Shown here in pieces: positions 8,818 through 17,660 of a stretch of DNA of 64,000 nt. The stretch is taken from the NCBI RefSeq assembly GCF_001278055.1, contig NZ_CP010802.1, positions 2,519,504-2,583,503 of the forward strand, read 5' to 3'. How positions within the stretch are numbered: position 1 is the first letter of the stretch; every line of letters starts with the position of its first letter. The notes beneath the pieces were generated by a model. That model was not told the DNA's origin, did not search any database, and saw nothing but the letters and a program-made list of their open reading frames with translations. This DNA is from Desulfuromonas soudanensis (GTDB taxonomy: Bacteria > Desulfobacterota > Desulfuromonadia > Desulfuromonadales > WTL). The translations under genes were made by a program, and so were the position numbers.

Positions 8818-9636
8818 CTACTTGACGGCCCCGGCCTTTGCGGCGCTCAGCACCCCGTTGTCGAGAAAGAAGTAGTTCTTATACCCGTTGTCCTCCAGGT
8901 AATACTGGAGCCATTGTACCTGTTTGCCCACCGCATCGGTGATCAGTAGCTGGTTGTCCTTGAACTCCCCTTTCTTGAGGAGAGGAACCAGCCGGTCCGA
9001 GGGGATGTTGCGCACCCCGGAGAGGGTCAGCATCTTGTTCTGGGGGAGCTGGGGGTCTTTTGCCCGCTGGAAGGGCTCGCGAATATCGATCACCAGGGAA
9101 TTGGCCTCGGAAGCTTTTTTGGCGAACTCGGCATAGCCGATCTTGCGGGCGGAAAAGGCCTCGTCGCTGAGAAGCTTTTCCTTGACCGCCGGGGTCCGCC
9201 CCATCAGGGTCCCTTTTTCGGGATGGGTGGTGATCCAGGCGTTGACGCCGGCATCGTAGCAGAAGACGTTGGCAAAACCGGCCGCCATGGCCTCTTCGGC
9301 CGCCTTGTAACTCTTGGCGCAGGTGGTGCCGTTGCAGTAGAACGCCAGAGGCGAGGCGCTCTCCTTGGCCCGGGCCTTTTCCAGTTCGCCGATAAAAGTT
9401 CCCTGAGAAATGGAAATGTGCACGGCCTTGGTGATATGGGCGACATCGTACTCGATGTCGGAGCGGACATCGACGATGACTGCCTGGTCATAAACCCTGG
9501 CCAGTTCGTCGGTGGAGATCGGTTTCACATTGGGATATTTGGGTCGCAGCACGAATTCGTCGGCGGCAGCGGCCAGACCGGCGACCATGAGGAGGGTAGC
9601 CAAAACGGCAGCGGCTTTGAAAATAGTTTTCTGCAA
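8818..9636 (-). CDS. Exported tandem rhodanese-like protein
   Basis: A 272-residue secreted protein with a signal peptide (TIFKAAAVLATLLMVAGLAAA) and two rhodanese-like domains. The first (about 40-150) has VDVRSDIEY and an active-site-like FYCNGTTCAKSYKA. The second (about 165-270) keeps VIDIREPFQ but its active-site loop reads LLITDAVGKQVQ, with no Cys, so it is probably catalytically inactive. I chose TTG 9636 because AAAGGAG is 8 bases upstream and the signal peptide then starts directly; a TTG 12 codons earlier has no ribosome binding site. Rhodaneses transfer sulfane sulfur; the substrate is unknown. Confidence 0.8.
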   Translation of the reverse strand: MQKTIFKAAAVLATLLMVAGLAAAADEFVLRPKYPNVKPISTDELARVYDQAVIVDVRSDIEYDVAHITKAVHISISQGTFIGELEKARAKESASPLAFYCNGTTCAKSYKAAEEAMAAGFANVFCYDAGVNAWITTHPEKGTLMGRTPAVKEKLLSDEAFSARKIGYAEFAKKASEANSLVIDIREPFQRAKDPQLPQNKMLTLSGVRNIPSDRLVPLLKKGEFKDNQLLITDAVGKQVQWLQYYLEDNGYKNYFFLDNGVLSAAKAGAVK

Positions 9637-9696
9637 AGTCTGAGCTCCTTTCTTGGGTGTTGCATTGTTCAATGACGGGTTCTCGAACGCAGGACA

Positions 9697-9727
9697 GGAA
9701 GGGACCGGCTACGGGCCGGTCCCTTCC
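9697..9727. other. Intergenic hairpin between two rhodanese genes
   Basis: A 12-base perfect stem (GGAAGGGACCGG / CCGGTCCCTTCC) with a 7-base loop. It lies between the end of the single-domain rhodanese gene (9807) and the start of the tandem one (9636), both on the minus strand. On the minus strand no T-run follows, so it may be an RNA-stabilising or weak attenuating structure. Confidence 0.55.
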
Positions 9728-9806
9728 TTCTTTATTTGCCGAACAGCACGGTCGGTTCTTTGACAGCGCGTGTCGAAGCTTTGACTCTTAAGCGCGTCGA
9801 GAAAAG

Positions 9807-10325
9807 TTACTTTGAATAGCCCTCACCGGCGAAGGTATAGGGGAGACCATCGACCTTCCAGCCGTTTTTGGTGCGATAACCGTTGGCGTCCGTGCCCCCC
9901 TCGAAACCGGTGGTCATGTTCAGCACGTTGTATCCCTTCGCCTCGAGAAGCGCCGCGGCCGCGGCGCTGCGACCGCCGCTGCGGCACATAAGGATCAGAA
10001 CCGCGTCGCAATTGTCCTGGAAGCGCTCCTCCACATCCTTGAGAAAGCGCTTGTTGTCGATCAGAACCCCCTTCTTCTCAATCATCGAGGAGATGTTGAC
10101 GACCTTCCCTTCGAGGGCCGCCCCTTCTCCGGCTTTGTTCTTTCCGGGGTGGCCGACCCACTGCCACTCGGCGATGGTCCGGACGTCGACGATGTAGAAG
10201 TCAGGGCTGGATGTCGCCAGGGCGTAGGCATCCGAAGGGGTGACATTGTCGAAGGCCAGGGAGCTGGCGGCGGCGACGAGTGTCAGGGAAAAAACCATGG
10301 CAACCATCAGGAACATTTTCTTCAT
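9807..10325 (-). CDS. Exported single-domain rhodanese
   Basis: A 172-residue protein with a signal peptide (MKKMFLMVAMVFSLTLVAAA) and one rhodanese domain. It has YIVDVRTIAEWQWVGHP near the start and a complete active-site loop MCRSGGRSAAAA, with the catalytic Cys and the six-residue sulfurtransferase loop. GAGGT-like insertions are absent. AAAGGAG precedes the ATG by about 6 bases. It is upstream of the tandem rhodanese gene on the same strand, 170 bases away; both act in the periplasm and may handle reduced sulfur. Confidence 0.87.
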   Translation of the reverse strand: MKKMFLMVAMVFSLTLVAAASSLAFDNVTPSDAYALATSSPDFYIVDVRTIAEWQWVGHPGKNKAGEGAALEGKVVNISSMIEKKGVLIDNKRFLKDVEERFQDNCDAVLILMCRSGGRSAAAAALLEAKGYNVLNMTTGFEGGTDANGYRTKNGWKVDGLPYTFAGEGYSK

Positions 10326-10790
10326 TTCTGTCTCCTTTGCTGCAACATGAAAAGAATTTCCCCCGGATCAGCTGCTCCACTTCCACACCGCGGCCAGGGA
10401 TGTTTCTCCTGGGTCGGGCTCGATGAAGAAGCGCAAATCCTGGCCCGGGAGGCTTCGAATAGCCAGAAATATGCAAATCCCAGGCCTGCTTCATCGACCG
10501 GATACAGTGACGGATTCAAAAATAGTTATGTTCCAATATATTAGGTATTCAAATTATTAAATTCCATCAAGTTCTATTAATTTCCACCATATATGTTTTG
10601 TTCTTTAATGAAAAATATGACCGCCTAGGAGTCCCGGGATTAAAAGGGTTTTTTCGGATCCAAGGAAAAAAAAGAGAGGGAACCCTTTGAAATTATTTGC
10701 CCATTTTTGTCACCTGCCGAAAACAAAATCTGTCACCTTTGGCCCCCCTGCCGGCTTCTTCTACGGAAACAGATGGGCTGAAACGTTGGT
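10326..10790. other. Intergenic region without a supported gene
   Basis: A region of about 465 bases, including an AT-rich patch near 10530-10620, between two minus-strand genes. It should hold the promoter of the rhodanese genes, but I cannot name a clear one. Short open frames here (for example near 10687) lack ribosome binding sites and family features. Confidence 0.5.
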
Positions 10791-10830
10791 AAAAAAAAAG
10801 GGGGGGCCGCTTCCTGCCAGCGCCCCCTCC
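10791..10830 (-). terminator. Intrinsic terminator of the 10885-12588 gene
   Basis: On the minus strand a GC-rich hairpin (GGGGGCGCT, short loop, AGCGGCCCCCC) is followed by a run of nine T, about 55 bases beyond the stop codon. Confidence 0.75.
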
Positions 10831-10884
10831 CAATCATCCTTGGCTCAACTCTCCCGCTTCGTTTTCGAAGTCAGTCCGAAATAA

Positions 10885-12588
10885 TCAACCCCTCCGGACG
10901 ATCAGCCCGCCGAGATAACGGGGGTCGAGTTCGGCGGAGGAGCGGGTGCAAAAATCCTCGGCCCACAGATCGAGGCAATAATCGGCAAAGGGTCCGGTCC
11001 CCGGGAGGAGGGATTCGAGCCACTGCCCCGTGTCCCGGCGCAGCTCCTCGGCGAGGAGGCCGTCGCGACAGACCCGGTCGTGGAGGGCCCCGAGCTCCGC
11101 CTGGGGAAAGGGCTCGGGGAGGAAGTCCCGTCCCTGGAGGCGGTTGGCCAGGGCGGTGAGAAAGAAGTCGGAGAGGGTCAGATCGGCGGCATCGTCGGGG
11201 TAACAGCCGGACAGGTCGAGGCTTTCCGGGAGGGGGAGCTCGAAGGGGAAGTGTCCGGCAAAGAGCTGCAGCTGCAGCTCGAGGCGCTCCAGCCACTCGC
11301 CGGCCAGCCGGAGATCGCGCAGGGTGGCAAAGGGGCGCTCGCCGCCGCGGTTTTCCTCCAGGACCCCTTCGAAGAGACGGGGTTTTTTCCGCACCAGGCC
11401 GTCGAGGAGGGCGCGGAAGGGGCCGTCGAGATAGGAAGCTCCGGCCGATTTGCGCACCCGGAGAGCCCGCTGCTGCAGCTCGAGAGTCAGGCTGAAACCG
11501 AGGCGGAAAAGGGATTCGAGATAGACATCGTCGAAGCAGGTGGCCGCCCGCGCCACATCCCCTTCCGAGAGTTCCTCCAGCGCCAGGTTGAGATAGCGGT
11601 AGACCTCCTCCATGGCCGTCTGGACGGAGGCGAGGTCGCCGACGTCAACCTTGTCGGCGCTCATGACCTTGTTGAGGAGAAAGGTCAGCTCCCAGGCCGT
11701 TTCCGGCCGCAGGCCCCCGGCCAGAACCTCGGCCAGGAGGTCGCGGGGACGGGCGACAGTGAGGATGAAACCGGGTGCGGCCCCCTCTTCGCTGACGAGC
11801 CCCAGCCCCTTCTTGCGATGGTTCTCGACGGCAAAAGAGGCAGGATCGAGGCGGGCATAGACCCGCTGGGCTTCGAAGGGATCGGGAAAACCGTGATCCT
11901 GCAGGCGTCCGACCCGCTGGCCGTAGACCTCTTCCTCGAGCATCGCCTCCTGCTCCCAGCGCACGCATTCCATCAGCCGGGTGAATTCCTCCCGCTCGTG
12001 GCGGAAGACGATGTCGAGAACGGCGCTGACCACCTTGGAACTCTCCGGGTCGTGGAACTCCAGCTCGTAGCCGCCGGCGGCGACCATCGCCTCCATCCGC
12101 TCATCGTCGTCATCGTACGATTCGGGTCCGCGGGGGACGGTGACGAATTTCTTGAACATGAGGACCAGCAGCAGAAAGTCGAGCTCCTTGATGGCGCGGA
12201 TGACCCGCTCCTCGCCGCCGTCGAGGAGATACTGCATCCACACCAGCGAAGGCTCCGCCTGGAGGGTGTCCCCCTGCCAGCAGTCGAGATCGAGAATGGT
12301 CGTCAACTGATCGGTGGAGATCAGGTCGAGGAGCTCGGTCACGTCCTCGCTCCCCATTTCCTTGATCAGCAGATAGACTTCCTGGGCGGCCAGACGGGGG
12401 ACGAGCTCTGCAACATCGGCCGCTTCAAGCATCAGGTTGTACTTGTTCATCCCCTGGGCGTGGCGGATGATTTCGAGGCGTTCATCGGCGGTGAGGGCGT
12501 TGAACTCCCTGGAGGTCAAGCTGCGCTGTTGGCGGAGCAACGTCAGATGCCCCACCTTTTTCTCGCGGGGCAATTCGATTCGGGTCAT
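10885..12588 (-). CDS. Large cytoplasmic protein of unknown function (probable DUF6178)
   Basis: A 567-residue soluble protein beginning MTRIELPREKKVGHLTLLRQ. It has no signal peptide, transmembrane helix or catalytic motif that I recognise; it is rich in Leu, Glu and Asp and probably helical, with LLDLISTDQLTTILDLDCWQ near residue 100. From memory it matches a family of unknown function (DUF6178) seen in Desulfuromonadales, but this is not verified. I chose ATG 12588 because AGGAG lies about 10 bases upstream; the frame is open further upstream but that sequence reads as non-coding. It is a monocistronic gene with its own terminator. Confidence 0.6.
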   Translation of the reverse strand: MTRIELPREKKVGHLTLLRQQRSLTSREFNALTADERLEIIRHAQGMNKYNLMLEAADVAELVPRLAAQEVYLLIKEMGSEDVTELLDLISTDQLTTILDLDCWQGDTLQAEPSLVWMQYLLDGGEERVIRAIKELDFLLLVLMFKKFVTVPRGPESYDDDDERMEAMVAAGGYELEFHDPESSKVVSAVLDIVFRHEREEFTRLMECVRWEQEAMLEEEVYGQRVGRLQDHGFPDPFEAQRVYARLDPASFAVENHRKKGLGLVSEEGAAPGFILTVARPRDLLAEVLAGGLRPETAWELTFLLNKVMSADKVDVGDLASVQTAMEEVYRYLNLALEELSEGDVARAATCFDDVYLESLFRLGFSLTLELQQRALRVRKSAGASYLDGPFRALLDGLVRKKPRLFEGVLEENRGGERPFATLRDLRLAGEWLERLELQLQLFAGHFPFELPLPESLDLSGCYPDDAADLTLSDFFLTALANRLQGRDFLPEPFPQAELGALHDRVCRDGLLAEELRRDTGQWLESLLPGTGPFADYCLDLWAEDFCTRSSAELDPRYLGGLIVRRG

Positions 12589-12803
12589 TAGGGATAAGCT
12601 CCTGAAGGGTCGTGTTTTTTCCAGCGGGGAGACACTGTAATGCAGAGAGGGGAATTGGTCAAGCACAGCGACTGATCCCCCCGGGTATTTGACGAGAGGA
12701 ATGAGCCCAAAGCGCCCGGTGTCCATCGAATCTCCCGGGTCGTGAATGCGCATCCCCCGCCGGGACCTAGCCGCCGGATTTGGAAAGAATTCGGTCATTC
12801 TTT

Positions 12804-12855
12804 GAAAACGATAATCATTTTTGCCTTGACCCGGTCGGCGCCTTTCGATCAAAAT
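12804..12855 (+). promoter_or_regulatory. Fur box with overlapping promoter
   Basis: Bases 12804-12822 (GAAAACGATAATCATTTTT) match the 19-base Fur consensus GATAATGATAATCATTATC at 15 positions. Directly downstream is TTGACC (12826-12831) and, 18 bases later, a weak CAAAAT. The box would block RNA polymerase when Fur is iron-loaded, giving iron-repressed expression of the LbtU-like gene that starts at 13014. The rest of the 12589-13013 gap holds nothing else I can name. Confidence 0.75.
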
Positions 12856-13013
12856 GAAAACCGATTTCAATATCAACCAACCGAGGAGACGGACCAACCC
12901 TCTTCCTTCTCGGGCTGCGCGGCGCCAGTAAATCGTATCGATCAGAGACTGTCCGCAAGGCAGGTGCGGATACTTTAACTGCATTACATAAGCCTGAAGG
13001 AGAAAGGAAAGCA

Positions 13014-14177
13014 ATGACCGGCAAGATGTCCCGAATCGTCCCTGCCCTGCTCTTTGGCGGGCTCCTCGCCCTGACTTTTCCCGCTCCGAGCTTCGCCCAC
13101 GGCGACACCGCCGCCGGGGGTGAAACACCGGCCTCGCCGGAAACACCCGATCCTTCGGCCGGGGAGCGTCAGGTCGAGCCCTACCACACCCTCGCCGAGA
13201 AGAAGGCCGCCGGGCGGGCCAGGAACATCACCGACCGCATCACCATCTCTGGCCTGATCGAGGTGGAAGCCGCGGCCGAGAACGTGGATTTTGCCGACGG
13301 CACCGCCGATGCCGCCAGCGATCTGACGCTTGCGACCGCCCAGATCGCCCTCGGCGTGAAGCTGACCGAGAGGGTGCGGGGGAACATCAGCCTCCTCTTC
13401 GAGGAAGGTGCCTTCGGGGACGAGGACACCGATCTCGAGGTGGACGAGGCCGCCGTCGACATCTACTTCCCTTCGCTCTTCGGTCGCTTCGGGCGCCTTT
13501 ACCTCCCCTTCGGGGTCTATCACAGCCACTTCATCAGCGACCCGCTGACCCTGGCGCTGGGGGAGACCCGGGAGACGGCTCTGCTTCTCGGTTACGGCCA
13601 CGACCTCTTCTCCCTCTCCGCCTTCGTCTTCAACGGCGACGCCGGGAAAATCGGTCAAGAGGACCAGATTGACGACTGGGGAGCGAGCCTGGTTCTCACT
13701 CCGGCCGAGGGGATCGAGCTCGGCGGCAGTTATCTGGCCGACCTTGCCGACAGCGATGCCGGGCTGCTCGCCGAGTACCGGCGGCGGGTCGGCGGCTGGT
13801 CCTCCTTTGCGACGGTCGAACACGGCCCCTTCGGAGCCTCCGCAGAGATTCTCGGGGGAGTGCAGTCCTTCGACGCCGCCGATCTCGATGCCGACGGCAA
13901 CGGAAAGGGGGACAGGCCGCTGGCCTGGAACCTCGAAGTGTCGTGGGCGCCGGTGGAGCAGGTGGAGGTGGCCGCCCGCTACGAGGGGAGCGACGAGTTC
14001 GCCGGCCAACCGGAACGCCAGTACGGGGTGGCCGTCTCCTGGAGTCTCTGGGAGGACGCCACCCTTTCTCTGGAATACCTGCGCGGCAGGTTCGACCAGG
14101 ATTTCAGTGCCGACGAAGAGGGCAACGTTCCCGACCGCCGCGAACTTCTCGGTGCCCAACTGGCCTTCGAATTCTGA
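13014..14177 (+). CDS. LbtU-family siderophore porin
   Basis: A 387-residue outer-membrane protein with a signal peptide (IVPALLFGGLLALTFPAPSFA), a short linker, and a beta-barrel that ends in Phe (LGAQLAFEF), as outer-membrane proteins do. The block ITDRITISGLIEVEAA followed by the plug-like VDEAAVDIYFPSLFGRFGRL and FGVYHSHFISDPLTLALGET is characteristic of LbtU-like porins, first known from Legionella for legiobactin uptake without TonB. The strong Fur box about 190 bases upstream supports a role in iron acquisition. It stands alone; no siderophore synthesis gene is near. Confidence 0.82.
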   Translation: MTGKMSRIVPALLFGGLLALTFPAPSFAHGDTAAGGETPASPETPDPSAGERQVEPYHTLAEKKAAGRARNITDRITISGLIEVEAAAENVDFADGTADAASDLTLATAQIALGVKLTERVRGNISLLFEEGAFGDEDTDLEVDEAAVDIYFPSLFGRFGRLYLPFGVYHSHFISDPLTLALGETRETALLLGYGHDLFSLSAFVFNGDAGKIGQEDQIDDWGASLVLTPAEGIELGGSYLADLADSDAGLLAEYRRRVGGWSSFATVEHGPFGASAEILGGVQSFDAADLDADGNGKGDRPLAWNLEVSWAPVEQVEVAARYEGSDEFAGQPERQYGVAVSWSLWEDATLSLEYLRGRFDQDFSADEEGNVPDRRELLGAQLAFEF

Positions 14178-14240
14178 GGATCCGGCCTGCCGGTACGATC
14201 TTTTGCCTATTCAAAGAAATTCGGCGGCCCTTTTCGGGTG

Positions 14241-16535
14241 TCATTTAAAATAGAGTCTTTCAAATTCCACCGCCGACGCGGGGCGGCCGAAGAAGAACCC
14301 CTGGACCAGGTTGCAGCCGACCGAACGGAGAAAATCCGCCTGTTCGGCCGTCTCGACCCCCTCGGCCACCACCTGGAGATTGAGGTTGTGGGCCAGCATG
14401 ACGATCGACTGGGCGATAGCGGCGGCATTGGGATCGGTGGTGACATCCTGAACGAAGGAGCGGTCGATCTTCAGGTTGGAGATCGGAAAGCGCCTGAGGT
14501 AGTTGAGGGAGGAATAGCCTGTTCCGAAGTCGTCGATGGCAAAATGGATCCCCTGCACGGTGAGTTGACGCATCACCTCGATGGCCTGCTCGACATCGGC
14601 CATCAGGATGCTCTCGGTGATCTCCAGCTCCAGCAGGTCCGGCGACAAACCGCTCTCCTGCAGGGCGGCGACAACGTCCTGCAGCAGGTCGGCATGGCGG
14701 AACTGGCGGGCGGACATGTTGACGGCGACCTGCAGCGGGCGTCCGGCCCGTTCTTGCCAGAGCTGATTCTGCAGGCAGGCGCTCTTCAGGACCCAGTTGC
14801 CGATGGCGACAATCAACCCGGTCTCTTCGGCCATGGGGATGAAGTCGAGGGGAGAAATCATTCCGAGCTGGGGGTGCTGCCAGCGCAGCAGCGCCTCGCT
14901 GCCGACCAGCGCTCCCGACAGGAGGTCGAACTGGGGCTGGTAATAGACAATGAACTCATCCTGGTCCAGGGCCTGCCGCAGCCCCCCTTCGAGAAGGAGC
15001 AATTCCCGGGAGCGGGCATTCATCCCGGCCGTGTAGAAGCGGTAGGTGTTGCGCCCCTCCTCCTTGGCCCGATACATGGCCTTTTCCGCACTCTTGAGGA
15101 GTTCTTCGAGGGTGCCGCCGTCGGACGGGTAGAAACTGATGCCGAGACTGGCGGTCAGAACAAGGGTCTGGCCGCCGGCCGACAGGGGAGCGGCGATCTC
15201 GGCGAGGATTTTCTGGGCGACGATCGCCGCCTTCTGAACATCGCAATCCTCTTCGAGCAGAACGACGAACTCGTCCCCACCCAGCCTCGCCACGGTATCG
15301 GCGGTGCGGATCATGCTATTGAGCCGGCTCCCCATTTCCCTGAGGACCTGATCGCCGCACTCCAGACCGAGCGAGTCGTTGATCACCTTGAAACGGTCGA
15401 GATCGAGGTGCAGGAGGGCGAGCTGGTTTCCGGAGCGTTTAGCCCGGGCCAGGGCATGGACCATGCGGTCGTTGAGGAGCCGGCGGTTCGGCAACAGGGT
15501 CAGGGGATCATGGTGGGTCAGGTAATCGAGCTCCTCCGACGCCCGCTTGCGCTCGGTGATGTCCTGCACCAGGCCGATGGAATAGGTCTGCCGTCCCTCG
15601 TCGTCGAAGACCCAGGCCCGGGAGATATGCCCCCAGACCGTTGAACCGTCTTTGTGGAGGTAGCGCTTTTCGCCGTTGAACACCTGGCGCAGACCGGCGG
15701 CCGCATCGCGCAGGGCCTCGCAGGTTTCGGCCCGATCCTCCGGATGGGTGAGATCCTCGATCGCCACTCCCTGCAGCTCATCGCCGCTGTAGCCGAGAAA
15801 CCGGCAGAAGGCATCGTTGACCTGAACGAGCCGTCCCTGGCTGTCCATGGTATTCATGCCGGCCACGGCGTGTTCGAAGATCGACCGGAACCGCTCTTCG
15901 CTGCGCCGCAACGCTGCATCGGCCTGTTTGCGCTCCGTAATGTCCCGGGCGATGCCGATAAAGACCGGTTGTCCGTCGAGCCGGGTGCGGCTGATGGAGA
16001 GTTCAATGGGAAAGGGGTCTTCCCCTCGCCGCCACCCCAGCGTTTCATAACAGATGCGTTCGCTCCCGCCCCTGGGTCCGCTGGGGAGGGGAAGAAAATC
16101 GTCCTGGTCCCATCCTGTCCCTTCGGGTTTTACCAGAAAGCTGAACTGCTGACCGACCACCTCCGCTTCGGTATAGCCGAACATCTTTTCCGAAACGCTG
16201 TTGAAAGTCCTGATCACCCCCTCTTTGTCAAAGATCATGACGCCGTCGGCCACGGAGCGGAGAATGGCGTCACCGCGGTTTTTTTCCGACAGGGCAGCCT
16301 TCCGCAGGGGCATGGCCACCAGCAGCCAGACGAAGGGGGCACTGACAAGGGAGAGGAGAGCGGCGTCCAAAAGATTGGCGACGAAGACCGACTTGTTGCC
16401 GACGATGAACGGCAAAAGGTACATGACCAGGAATTCGGCGGCAAAAATAGTCCCCAGGAGCATAGCGATCACAAGCACATAGGCGAGGCCGGTCTGATCC
16501 TGAAGGCGCTGGAATTTATGGAGTGTCTGCTTCAC
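14241..16535 (-). CDS. Membrane PAS-PAS-GGDEF-EAL cyclic di-GMP turnover protein
   Basis: A 764-residue protein: two transmembrane helices (residues about 18-70), a PAS domain from about 87, a second PAS from about 207 with a PAC-like C-terminal part, GGDEF from about 335 with the intact motif RLGGDEF near 418, and EAL from about 515 with EALLRW, ELEITESI, DDFGTGYSSL and KIDRSF all present. Both synthase and phosphodiesterase sites look intact. The base-contacting Asp in GLECGD is kept, so I expect c-di-GMP and not the hybrid cGAMP chemistry. The GTG start at 16535 has GGGAG about 10 bases upstream. A c-di-GMP riboswitch and terminator lie in its leader, which suggests feedback control. Confidence 0.93.
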   Translation of the reverse strand: MKQTLHKFQRLQDQTGLAYVLVIAMLLGTIFAAEFLVMYLLPFIVGNKSVFVANLLDAALLSLVSAPFVWLLVAMPLRKAALSEKNRGDAILRSVADGVMIFDKEGVIRTFNSVSEKMFGYTEAEVVGQQFSFLVKPEGTGWDQDDFLPLPSGPRGGSERICYETLGWRRGEDPFPIELSISRTRLDGQPVFIGIARDITERKQADAALRRSEERFRSIFEHAVAGMNTMDSQGRLVQVNDAFCRFLGYSGDELQGVAIEDLTHPEDRAETCEALRDAAAGLRQVFNGEKRYLHKDGSTVWGHISRAWVFDDEGRQTYSIGLVQDITERKRASEELDYLTHHDPLTLLPNRRLLNDRMVHALARAKRSGNQLALLHLDLDRFKVINDSLGLECGDQVLREMGSRLNSMIRTADTVARLGGDEFVVLLEEDCDVQKAAIVAQKILAEIAAPLSAGGQTLVLTASLGISFYPSDGGTLEELLKSAEKAMYRAKEEGRNTYRFYTAGMNARSRELLLLEGGLRQALDQDEFIVYYQPQFDLLSGALVGSEALLRWQHPQLGMISPLDFIPMAEETGLIVAIGNWVLKSACLQNQLWQERAGRPLQVAVNMSARQFRHADLLQDVVAALQESGLSPDLLELEITESILMADVEQAIEVMRQLTVQGIHFAIDDFGTGYSSLNYLRRFPISNLKIDRSFVQDVTTDPNAAAIAQSIVMLAHNLNLQVVAEGVETAEQADFLRSVGCNLVQGFFFGRPASAVEFERLYFK

Positions 16536-16589
16536 GATGCGAATACTCCCGGATTGAATAGATCAATTTATTAAGCAGGCGGCAGGAAC

Positions 16590-16627
16590 AAAAATGGCGC
16601 TCATCACCGAACAGGGGATAAGCGCCA
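16590..16627 (-). terminator. Terminator in the riboswitch leader of the GGDEF-EAL gene
   Basis: On the minus strand the stem GGCGCTTATC ... GATGAGCGCC is followed by ATTTTTG. It lies between the c-di-GMP aptamer and the GTG start codon, so it is the likely expression platform of the riboswitch. Confidence 0.85.
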
Positions 16628-16662
16628 AGTAGATACAGCTCAGCCTTTTCAAGCTGGTGCAG

Positions 16663-16764
16663 CGTCTTCGGCAACCTGGCAATCCGTGAACCGCACTTTG
16701 CGGAACCGAGGACCCATGGCTTTGCGTCGTCGGATTTCTCCGAGTATGCCCCTGTCGAAAGTCG
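16663..16764 (-). promoter_or_regulatory. GEMM-I (c-di-GMP-I) riboswitch
   Basis: Read on the minus strand it shows the GEMM-I core in order: AGGGGCATAC, a hairpin TCGGA-GAAA-TCCGA with the conserved GAAA tetraloop, GACGCAAAGCC, a second stem opening GGGTCC and closing GGATTGCC, then AGGTTGCCGAAG. The position equivalent to G20 of the Vibrio Vc2 aptamer is G, which fits c-di-GMP as ligand. It precedes a terminator and the GGDEF-EAL gene. Confidence 0.9.
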
Positions 16765-16778
16765 AATGCGATTCTGCA

Positions 16779-16807
16779 GTTAAACACTTCAGGGGGACTG
16801 CTGTCAA
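16779..16807 (-). promoter_or_regulatory. Sigma-70-type promoter of the riboswitch-GGDEF-EAL unit
   Basis: On the minus strand TTGACA (16807-16802) is followed after 17 bases by TTTAAC (16784-16779). Transcription would start about 10 bases before the aptamer. Confidence 0.65.
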
Positions 16808-16896
16808 TTCATCAGGGATCGGGGGATGTTTTCTGGCGCATCCCCTGATCCCGTGTAGAATTGCAGAGGATCGACCAACTCATCCGGAGACCCCTC

Positions 16897-17658
16897 ATGC
16901 CCAGTTCCTGCAGCACCTCCCTTTCATTCTTCGTCGCAGCCATCCTCCTGACCGGGATCCCATGTACCGCTCAATCGGTCCAAGCCCTGGAGCTGCGCGA
17001 GCTGATCCGTCATGTCGAGCAGCAGTACCACGGGAGCAGCTCCCACGCCCGCACCGAGATGCGGGTCAGGACCGAACACTGGCAGCGCTCCCTGGAGATG
17101 GAGGCCTGGTCCCTGGAGCGCGACCGCTTTCTGGTGCGGATTCTCGCTCCGCCCAAGGAGCGGGGGGTGGCCACCCTCAAGGTGGACAAGGAGGTCTGGA
17201 ACTATCTCCCCCGGGTCGATCGGGTGATCAAGGTGCCGCCGTCGATGATGGGCGGGGCGTGGATGGGGAGTCACATCACCAACGACGATCTGGTCAAGGC
17301 GAGTCATGTGGACGAGGATTATACCTTCACCCTTCTCAAGGAGAGTCCCGAGCACTATCTCATCGAATGTCTCCCCAAGGTCAATGCGGCGGTGGTCTGG
17401 GGGAAGATCGTCTATGAAATCCTCAAGCCGCTCCTGGTGCCGGGGACGGTTACCTATTACGACGAGGGGATGATACCGGTGCGCGAGATCCTTTTCGCCG
17501 ACGTCCGGACGACGGGCGGGCGCACCCTCCCCATGCGCATGACGGTGCGCCCCCTCGACAAGCCGGGGGAGGAGACGGTCCTCCAGTACCAGGAGATCAA
17601 CTTCGACGTCCCCCTGACCGCCTCCTTCTTTTCCCTGCGCACCCTCAAGGAGCGCTGA
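16897..17658 (+). CDS. LolA-like outer-membrane lipoprotein-sorting protein
   Basis: A 253-residue exported protein with a signal peptide (LSFFVAAILLTGIPCTAQSV) and a LolA-like fold: a beta-rich body with EMRVRTEHWQRSLEMEAW, KVDKEVWNYLPRVDRVIKVP and a C-terminal FDVPLTASFFSLRTLK. Proteins of this type occur beside ABC exporters in many anaerobes. It is the first gene of a five-gene operon: two bases separate it from the permease gene. GGAG lies 8 bases before ATG 16897. It may shuttle a lipid or lipoprotein between the ABC transporter and the outer membrane; the cargo is unknown. Confidence 0.8.
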   Translation: MPSSCSTSLSFFVAAILLTGIPCTAQSVQALELRELIRHVEQQYHGSSSHARTEMRVRTEHWQRSLEMEAWSLERDRFLVRILAPPKERGVATLKVDKEVWNYLPRVDRVIKVPPSMMGGAWMGSHITNDDLVKASHVDEDYTFTLLKESPEHYLIECLPKVNAAVVWGKIVYEILKPLLVPGTVTYYDEGMIPVREILFADVRTTGGRTLPMRMTVRPLDKPGEETVLQYQEINFDVPLTASFFSLRTLKER

Positions 17659-17660
17659 CC

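Noticed and set aside
9697-9727. Terminator between the two rhodanese genes
   Set aside because: The stem is strong, but on the coding (minus) strand no T-run follows; kept only as a hairpin.
10687-10884. Plus-strand frame of 65 codons
   Set aside because: No family resemblance, and it spans the terminator of the opposite gene.
14241-16535. Hybrid GGDEF enzyme that makes cGAMP
   Set aside because: The position that is Ser in such enzymes is still Asp (GLECGD), so ordinary c-di-GMP synthesis is expected.
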